From: Chloroflexota bacterium | GTDB taxonomy: Bacteria > Chloroflexota > Limnocylindria > P2-11E | Length of the DNA stretch: 64,000 nucleotides | Direction: 5' to 3' | Assembly (NCBI GenBank): GCA_027310565.1 | Contig: DAIDAP010000023.1 | Location: forward strand, 109,785 to 173,784 | In this document: positions 59,294 through 64,000 of the stretch, piece after piece | Layout of the letters: every line of letters starts with the position of its first letter | How positions within the stretch are numbered: position 1 is the first letter of the stretch | Position numbers and translations under genes: made by a program | Notes under the pieces: generated by a model | Seen by the model: only the letters and a program-made list of their open reading frames with translations | What the model was told of the DNA's origin: nothing | Database searches by the model: none

Positions 59294-60550
59294 GTGCCCA
59301 CGGCGCTCGTCGGTGACCTGCGCGCGCGCGGCTTCGTCATCCCCGACTACGACGGTGGCGGCCTCGTCAATCTGCCGGCGACGGTGCTCGCGGCGTTCGG
59401 CGCGCGGACCGCGGACGACCCGCCGCCGCTCCGCGCGCTCGACCCGGGACTGCTCGACGGCGTGCGGCAGATCGTGGTCGTGCTCGCGGACGGGCTCGGC
59501 TGGGGGCAGCTCGAGGAGCTTCGCGCGTCCGGCGCCGTGCCGTTCCTCGGCGAGATCCTGGACCGCGCGCGGCGGCGCGACGCCGCGCAGCTCATCGCGG
59601 CGACGACGATCTTCCCGTCCACGACCGCCGCCGCGCTCGCGACGCTGCACACCGCTCGCACGCCCCAGGAGCACGGCAACATCGCGTACTTCTGCTGGCT
59701 GCCGGAGTTCCGCCGCGTGACGCAGATGCTGCGCTGGGGGCCCGCGCAGAACCGGCGCGGCTCGTACTTCGACGACGCGTCGCTCGATCCGCGGCGCTTC
59801 GCGCGCGTGCCGTCGATCCACGGCCGCCTCGTCGCGCGCGGCGTCGCGAGCTACGTCGTCGAGCCGGACATCTTCCGCAACGAAGCGATGACCCGCATGC
59901 ACTCCGCGGAGGCGCGGTACCTCGGGTACCTGCTGCCGACGACGATGGGCGTGCGCGTCGCGCAGCTCCTCGACGCACGCCCGCACGGCGCCGGGGCCGC
60001 GTACGTGTACGCGTACTGGGCGGGGATCGATACCGCGGCGCATCAGCATGGTCCCCGGAGCCCGGAGGTCGCGGCGGAAGCCGCTGGCCTCGACCTCAAC
60101 CTGCGCCGCGCCCTGGGCGGGCGGCCGCCCGGCGACACGCTCGCGATCCTCACCGCCGATCACGGTCATGCCGCGACCGATCCGGAGCGGCTCATCGACC
60201 TCGTCGAGGACCGCGACCTCGCGCCGCTCCTGCGCAACCCGCTCGCCGGCGAGCCGCGGCTCGTGTTCCTGCACACCGACCACGCCGCGCTCGTCCGCGA
60301 GCACCTCGAGGAGGCCTGGCCGGGCGCGTTCACGTTCCTCGACCGCGAGGAGCTGATCGCCGCGGGGCTCTTCGGGCGCGGCGACCCGGCCGTCGTGCGC
60401 GAGCGGGTCGGCGAGCTCTGCGCCATGCTCGACCGCGATCGCGCCGCCTCGATCGTGCGCGTCGACGGCACGACGTTCCGTCACCGCGGCTCGCACGGCG
60501 GGATGACCGGCGAGGAGATGCGCATCCCGATCCTGGCGTGGCGCGTCTAG
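59294..60550 (+). CDS. Type I phosphodiesterase/alkaline phosphatase superfamily protein
   Basis: This 418-aa protein of the alkaline phosphatase superfamily has the first metal Asp in VVVLADGLGWG, the nucleophile in ATTIFPSTTAAAL (Thr after PS), and later metal ligands in WAGIDTAAHQHGP and LTADHGHAA, with a final His in HRGSHGGMT. It probably hydrolyses a phosphodiester or pyrophosphate. The GTG is 22 nt from the divergent amidohydrolase start, so both promoters must overlap. Confidence 0.87.
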   Translation: MPTALVGDLRARGFVIPDYDGGGLVNLPATVLAAFGARTADDPPPLRALDPGLLDGVRQIVVVLADGLGWGQLEELRASGAVPFLGEILDRARRRDAAQLIAATTIFPSTTAAALATLHTARTPQEHGNIAYFCWLPEFRRVTQMLRWGPAQNRRGSYFDDASLDPRRFARVPSIHGRLVARGVASYVVEPDIFRNEAMTRMHSAEARYLGYLLPTTMGVRVAQLLDARPHGAGAAYVYAYWAGIDTAAHQHGPRSPEVAAEAAGLDLNLRRALGGRPPGDTLAILTADHGHAATDPERLIDLVEDRDLAPLLRNPLAGEPRLVFLHTDHAALVREHLEEAWPGAFTFLDREELIAAGLFGRGDPAVVRERVGELCAMLDRDRAASIVRVDGTTFRHRGSHGGMTGEEMRIPILAWRV

Positions 60551-60563
60551 CGCGATCACCCGG

Positions 60564-60569
60564 TAGGAT
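60564..60569 (+). promoter_or_regulatory. -10 box of a leaderless promoter for the 60577 gene
   Basis: TAGGAT lies 7 nt before the ATG at 60577. Confidence 0.45.
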
Positions 60570-60576
60570 TCGGCCG

Positions 60577-61020
60577 ATGGCGACGGCCTCGTATCTCGAC
60601 GCGACGGCGGGCGGCATGGTCACGGGCGCGGCGTTCGACGACGACGATGCCGCCGTCGAGGCGGTGACGATGCTGCGCGAGGCCGGCGTGCGCGAGCAGG
60701 ACGTCACGGTCATCGCCGCCGATCGCCGCCGCGCCGCGCTCGTCGCCGGGGACCGCGCCTGGTTGCCGTGGAAGGGGTGGGCCGGGCTGGCGAACCGGCT
60801 GCTGCGGCTGCTGCCGGGCGCGGCGCTGCCGAAGGACGTGCGGACGCGGTACCGGCAGGCGCTGCGGTCCGGGCGGATCGTCGTGGTCGCCGCGGCCGGC
60901 GGCCAGCCGCCCGACACGATCGCCGCGATCTTCGAGCAGGCGCGCGGCGAGGACGTGCGGCAGTGGTGGCATCGCCCAGCGCACCTCTTCGCGCCGCCCG
61001 AGCTCGCCGGGCCCTTCTAG
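60577..61020 (+). CDS. Protein of unknown function, YflT-like N-terminus
   Basis: This 147-aa protein begins TGAAFDDDDAAVEAVTMLREAGVREQDVTVIA, similar in pattern to the heat-stress-induced YflT domain (alpha/beta fold with an acidic strand-helix start). A basic, Leu-rich middle and a Trp-rich C-terminus follow. Function is unknown. It is probably transcribed from its own leaderless promoter. Confidence 0.6.
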   Translation: MATASYLDATAGGMVTGAAFDDDDAAVEAVTMLREAGVREQDVTVIAADRRRAALVAGDRAWLPWKGWAGLANRLLRLLPGAALPKDVRTRYRQALRSGRIVVVAAAGGQPPDTIAAIFEQARGEDVRQWWHRPAHLFAPPELAGPF

Positions 61021-61156
61021 AGCTCCTTCGTCGCGCTCGGCTCCGCCCGCTCCGCGGGTCGGCGGAGGCGAGGACCGCCGACGGAACCGTCCGGGGATCG
61101 CCGTCGTCAGTGAGGGCAGGAACCTCGGGAGGTGGAGCATGCTCATTGGTGCACCC

Positions 61157-61382
61157 TTCCCCCACGTCGACCGTGTATGGTCGGCGCGCTTCGGTGACCA
61201 CCGGGGGAGGTCCTAGCGCGCTCGTCCCTCGAGGACCCGCGTGAGACCAGACCCCTCCGGTGGACCGGGCGGCAACGACCGGCCACAGGAAGAAGCGCCC
61301 TCGAGCGCCGCTCAATGAGCACCCGGCCACAGGCCGTCCCGTCACCGGAGGGGATCCCATCTTGGCACACGGGGGGAAGGGC
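61157..61382 (+). ncRNA. Candidate bridge RNA region of the IS110 element
   Basis: Two nested stems lie at its start: 61157-61164 with 61204-61211 (8 bp, one G-U) enclosing CGACC/GGTCG (61169-61173 with 61180-61184). The remaining 170 nt to the transposase ATG has no gene and carries the 11-nt direct repeat CCGGCCACAGG at 61279-61289 and 61323-61333. In IS110 elements the long noncoding end encodes a bridge RNA that matches target and donor DNA. The position fits, but I could not fold or compare it. Confidence 0.5.
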
Positions 61383-62588
61383 ATGGACCACTGCACCGCG
61401 GGACTGGACTGGGCCAGCGAGGAGCACGCCATCTGCATCGTCGAAGCGGCCGGCGCGATCCGCGAGTCGTTCACCGTGACGCACGACACCAAGGGGCTGG
61501 CCGAGCTCGTCCGCCGGCTGCGCCGCTATCCCGAGCTGCGCCTGGCCATCGAGCGGCCCGACGGCCTGCTCGTCGATACGCTCGTCGACGCCGGCGTCCG
61601 CGTCGTCCCCATCCACCCCAACAAGCTCAAGGCGGCGCGTGAGCGGTACAGCTCCAGCGGCGCCAAGAGCGACCCGGGGGACGCGTACGCGCTCGCCGAC
61701 CTGCTCCGGACGGACGGCCACCGCTTCCGCGAGCTCACGCCCCTGTCCGAGGCGACCAAGGCGCTGCGCGCGCTGGTCCGGACCCGGGACGACCTGGTGA
61801 AGGCGCGCGTAGCGCTGGTCAACCAGCTCGCGGCGCAGCTGGCGGTGTTCTGGCCGGGCGCCGCGGCCATCTTCAACCGCCTCGACTCCGACATCGCCCT
61901 GGCCTTCCTGGAGCGCTATCCCACGCCCGAGGCCGCGGGGTACCTCGGCGAGCGGCGCCTGCAGGCCTTCCTGCGGCGCAACGCGTACTGCGGGCGCAAG
62001 CCCGTCTCGGAGCTGCTCGGGCGCCTGCGCGAGGCGCCCGCCGGCGTCACCGGCGCCGTCGAGGCCGAGGCCCACGGCGAGTGCGTCAAGGCGCTGGTGC
62101 GCGTGCTCAAGGCGCTCCTGCCGCAGATCAAGGAGCTCGAGGGCGCCATCGCCGTCGCGCTCGACGAGCACCCCGACGGGGCGATCTTCAAGAGCTTCCC
62201 GCGCTCGGGCGAGGTCAACGCCGCGCAGCTGCTCGCCGAGATCGGCGACGTGCGCGAGCGCTTCCAGAGCGACGACGTCCTGGCGATGGAGGCGGGCGTG
62301 GTCCCCGTGACCAAACGCAGCGGGAAAGCCACGAGCGTCGGCTTCCGCTGGGCCTGCAACAAGCGGCTGCGGCGCGCGACCACGACCTGGGCGGACAACA
62401 CCCGACACAGCTCCTCGTGGGCCCGCGGCCTTTATGACCGCGCTCGCGCGCGGGGCGCCGACCATCCGCACGCAATCCGTATCCTCGCCCGCGCCTGGCT
62501 GCGCGTTCTGTGGCGCTGCTGGCAGGACCGAACGTCTTATGACGACGTACGTCATCTCGCGGCCGCGGCGGCTCGGTTCGCGGCCTGA
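61383..62588 (+). CDS. IS110-family transposase
   Basis: This 401-aa recombinase has an N-terminal RuvC-like DEDD domain (TAGLDWASEEHAICIV, then LAIERPDGLLVDTL and KSDPGDAYALADLL) and a C-terminal Tnp20 domain (FKSFPRSGEVNAAQLLAEIGD, VVPVTKRSGKATSVGFRWACNKRLR) with the candidate serine nucleophile region. It appears intact. ATG 61383 is likely, although the frame is open upstream to a GTG at 61260 through the noncoding end. Its average base composition is like the host. Confidence 0.93.
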   Translation: MDHCTAGLDWASEEHAICIVEAAGAIRESFTVTHDTKGLAELVRRLRRYPELRLAIERPDGLLVDTLVDAGVRVVPIHPNKLKAARERYSSSGAKSDPGDAYALADLLRTDGHRFRELTPLSEATKALRALVRTRDDLVKARVALVNQLAAQLAVFWPGAAAIFNRLDSDIALAFLERYPTPEAAGYLGERRLQAFLRRNAYCGRKPVSELLGRLREAPAGVTGAVEAEAHGECVKALVRVLKALLPQIKELEGAIAVALDEHPDGAIFKSFPRSGEVNAAQLLAEIGDVRERFQSDDVLAMEAGVVPVTKRSGKATSVGFRWACNKRLRRATTTWADNTRHSSSWARGLYDRARARGADHPHAIRILARAWLRVLWRCWQDRTSYDDVRHLAAAAARFAA

Positions 62589-62605
62589 GGTTGACACAGG
62601 AAGTC

Positions 62606-63877
62606 TCACGGCGTCACGTAGGTGAGACGCGTGATGCCGCCGCTGAAGAGCGTGCGTGGAGCGGTCGTGCCGTCGGGCGCGACGATGCGGACCTCGCTCG
62701 CGCCCCCGCCGGCGCCGTTCAGGTAGACGATGCCCGCGCGCAGCCAGAACGGCCGCGACGCGCCTTCGGTGCCGGCGAGCGTCGTCCGATCCTGCCCGTC
62801 CGCGCCCATGACCACGAGGCTGCTGACGCCGCTCGCCGAGAGCGCGGCCACGATGCGCGTCCCGGTCGGATCCCAGTCGGCACCGAGGCTGAAGGCGGTC
62901 CGAACCAGCGGCGGCGGCGTCGGCGCGGGGGACGCCGAGGACGACGGCCCGGGCGTCGCGGCGAGGTCGTCCCAGACGTACAGCTGGAGGCCGCCCGCCG
63001 GGCCGCCGAACGAGACGAGGGCTCGAGGACGCTGCGGCCGCCACGCGTCCACCCGCCCGACCGGCCGCTCTCCCGCCGACGTGTAGGGCGGCGAGACGAA
63101 GGAGCGGACGGCGCGCGTGTTGAGGTCGAGGACGTCGACCACGCCGCTGACCACGGCGCGCTCCAGCACGAGCCCGAGGCCGTCCGGCGTCACGCCGACG
63201 ACGCTGATCTCGCCGTCCTGGGACGGCGGCCGCAGCTGCGTGAGGTTCGTGCCGTCGACCCGCACCCGGTAGATCCCGAGATCGCTCCTCCGGTCGTACG
63301 ACGTGCGCGCGTAGTAGACGACGCTCCCGTCGTTCGACCAGAACGGCGAGCGCTGCGACACCGACGGCTCGTCGGGCGTGACCCACCCGAGCGCGCCGGT
63401 CTGCAGGCTCAGCGCCGCGATGCGCGTGCGCTCGAGGAGCGCGTCGACCCGGACGGTGAACGCGATCGCGCTCCCGTCCCGGCGGAGCTGCCATTCGGTG
63501 CCGCTCGGCAGGTCGAGCAGCGGCGTGGCCGTGCCGTCACCCGGGTCGAGCGCCACGATCCGCAGGCCGTCGCCGACCGGGGTCTCGACGATCGCGGTCG
63601 TGCCGGCGGGACGCCACGCGAACACGAGCGGGCGGATCGCCCCGAGCGCATCCGTCGGCGACGCCGACGGCGTGGGAGACGATGACTCGGACGGCGTCGG
63701 CGACGGCGAGGCCTCGGCGAACGGCGACGTGCTGGCCGTCGCGCTCGCGCTCGGCGACGGTCGGCGCTGCGGCTCGCTCGGCAGACGCGGTCCGCCCGAC
63801 AGGGCGAGCGCGACGACCGTCCCGGTGAGCCCCGCGAGCCCGATCATCACGGCGTAGAGCCGCCATCCGGACTGCAT
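62606..63877 (-). CDS. Membrane-anchored TolB-like beta-propeller protein
   Basis: This 423-aa protein has one N-terminal helix (LYAVMIGLAGLTGTVVALAL), a Ser/Pro/Thr-rich spacer of about 50 residues and a large extracytoplasmic region with TolB/WD40-like repeats (SPFWSNDGSVVYYAR, GADWDPTGTRIVAAL, RPFWLRAGIVYL). A second low-complexity stretch near residue 310 splits the propeller. The role is unknown, perhaps surface binding. ATG 63877 is taken; a TACCCT box 8 nt upstream suggests a leaderless start. Nothing else is recognised up to the window end. Confidence 0.7.
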   Translation of the reverse strand: MQSGWRLYAVMIGLAGLTGTVVALALSGGPRLPSEPQRRPSPSASATASTSPFAEASPSPTPSESSSPTPSASPTDALGAIRPLVFAWRPAGTTAIVETPVGDGLRIVALDPGDGTATPLLDLPSGTEWQLRRDGSAIAFTVRVDALLERTRIAALSLQTGALGWVTPDEPSVSQRSPFWSNDGSVVYYARTSYDRRSDLGIYRVRVDGTNLTQLRPPSQDGEISVVGVTPDGLGLVLERAVVSGVVDVLDLNTRAVRSFVSPPYTSAGERPVGRVDAWRPQRPRALVSFGGPAGGLQLYVWDDLAATPGPSSSASPAPTPPPLVRTAFSLGADWDPTGTRIVAALSASGVSSLVVMGADGQDRTTLAGTEGASRPFWLRAGIVYLNGAGGGASEVRIVAPDGTTAPRTLFSGGITRLTYVTP

Positions 63878-64000
63878 CCCGCCCAAGGGTAAGGGCCGGT
63901 CCCGCTCGAGTCCGCCCGAGCGCAGCGGCGCGGCGAGCCGCAGGCCGCCGCAGGCGGGCCGAGGCGAGCGCGAAGACAACACGGCAGGAGCCCGAGCGAG

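Larger units (their letters stand above)
61141..62600 (+). mobile_element. IS110-family insertion sequence (ends approximate)
   Basis: The element consists of the transposase gene, about 240 nt of structured noncoding DNA upstream and a very short right end. There are no terminal inverted repeats, as expected for IS110. A -10-like TATGGT (61177-61182) on the left and TTGACA (62591-62596) on the right would form a promoter when the ends join in a circle, a known feature of the family. The exact ends and the core dinucleotide cannot be fixed without a second copy. The insertion interrupts no recognisable gene. The stretch 61021-61140 before it holds nothing I recognise. Confidence 0.75.

Noticed and set aside
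1..64000. tRNA, rRNA, CRISPR array, prophage or replication origin
   Set aside because: I read both strands for cloverleaf signatures, regular repeats, integrase or dnaA-like genes and saw none.

Overview
The window is about 64 kb of very GC-rich (roughly 70 percent) bacterial chromosome, densely packed with metabolic genes on both strands. Many start codons are GTG, many neighbouring genes share 1-4 nt overlaps, and many starts lie only 6-9 nt behind a TAnnnT box, which implies leaderless mRNAs. An F420-type LLM oxidoreductase, a two-domain disulfide oxidoreductase, an ECF42/YCII sigma system, several molybdenum hydroxylases and Ala/Ser/Thr-rich lipoproteins fit an environmental Chloroflexota or a relative of Actinobacteria. 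That placement is inference; no rRNA or marker gene is present.

Region 1 (1-10.7 kb) is branched-chain amino acid biosynthesis. A left-truncated acetolactate-synthase-like gene is followed by ilvC, a short leuA and ilvD. After a convergent methyltransferase there is a second operon: aminotransferase, ilvA, leuC, leuD and an OsmC protein. Its leader (5518-5690) carries a Leu/Ile-rich leader peptide and four 8-nt segments that pair 1:2, 2:3 and 3:4, ending in a terminator. This is a complete transcription attenuator and the best regulatory find in the window.

Region 2 (10.7-15.3 kb) holds a secreted GHL10-type glycoside-hydrolase-like protein, an LLM oxidoreductase, two small membrane proteins and a Phd/PIN toxin-antitoxin pair whose toxin has no ordinary start codon.

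Region 3 (15.3-25.8 kb) looks like a carboxylate uptake and catabolism locus. A PdxA-like dehydrogenase, a CitA/DcuS-type kinase, its response regulator and a domain-permuted aconitase form one overlapping operon. It is divergent from a tctCBA tripartite tricarboxylate transporter, with a decayed toxin-antitoxin pair and an MmgE/PrpD gene beyond. The substrate is not known.

Region 4 (25.8-33.9 kb) has a HEPN/MNT toxin-antitoxin pair, a metallo-beta-lactamase-fold hydrolase, a PDO-type disulfide oxidoreductase, an operon of orphan 2-oxoacid dehydrogenase E1 alpha, a binding lipoprotein and a LeuA-like enzyme, gene remnants, and a 3-hydroxyacyl-CoA dehydrogenase.

Region 5 (33.9-52.1 kb) is bounded by two three-subunit molybdenum hydroxylases. 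The first (33971-37732) has a PaoB-like FAD subunit. The second (47543-51423) resembles 4-hydroxybenzoyl-CoA reductase and sits in an operon with an IclR regulator, a MocA-like cytidylyltransferase and XdhC. Similar 16-nt palindromes lie at both promoters. Between them are an AbrB/PIN pair, two sigma factors, YCII proteins, an Ogt-type DNA repair protein, an ACMSD-like amidohydrolase and lipoproteins.

Region 6 (52.1-64 kb) carries an AhpD-like protein, an MFS transporter, an isochorismatase, ErpA, a YyaL/DUF255 protein, a cold-shock protein, an amidohydrolase, a phosphodiesterase-like protein, one IS110-family element and a membrane-anchored TolB-like protein.
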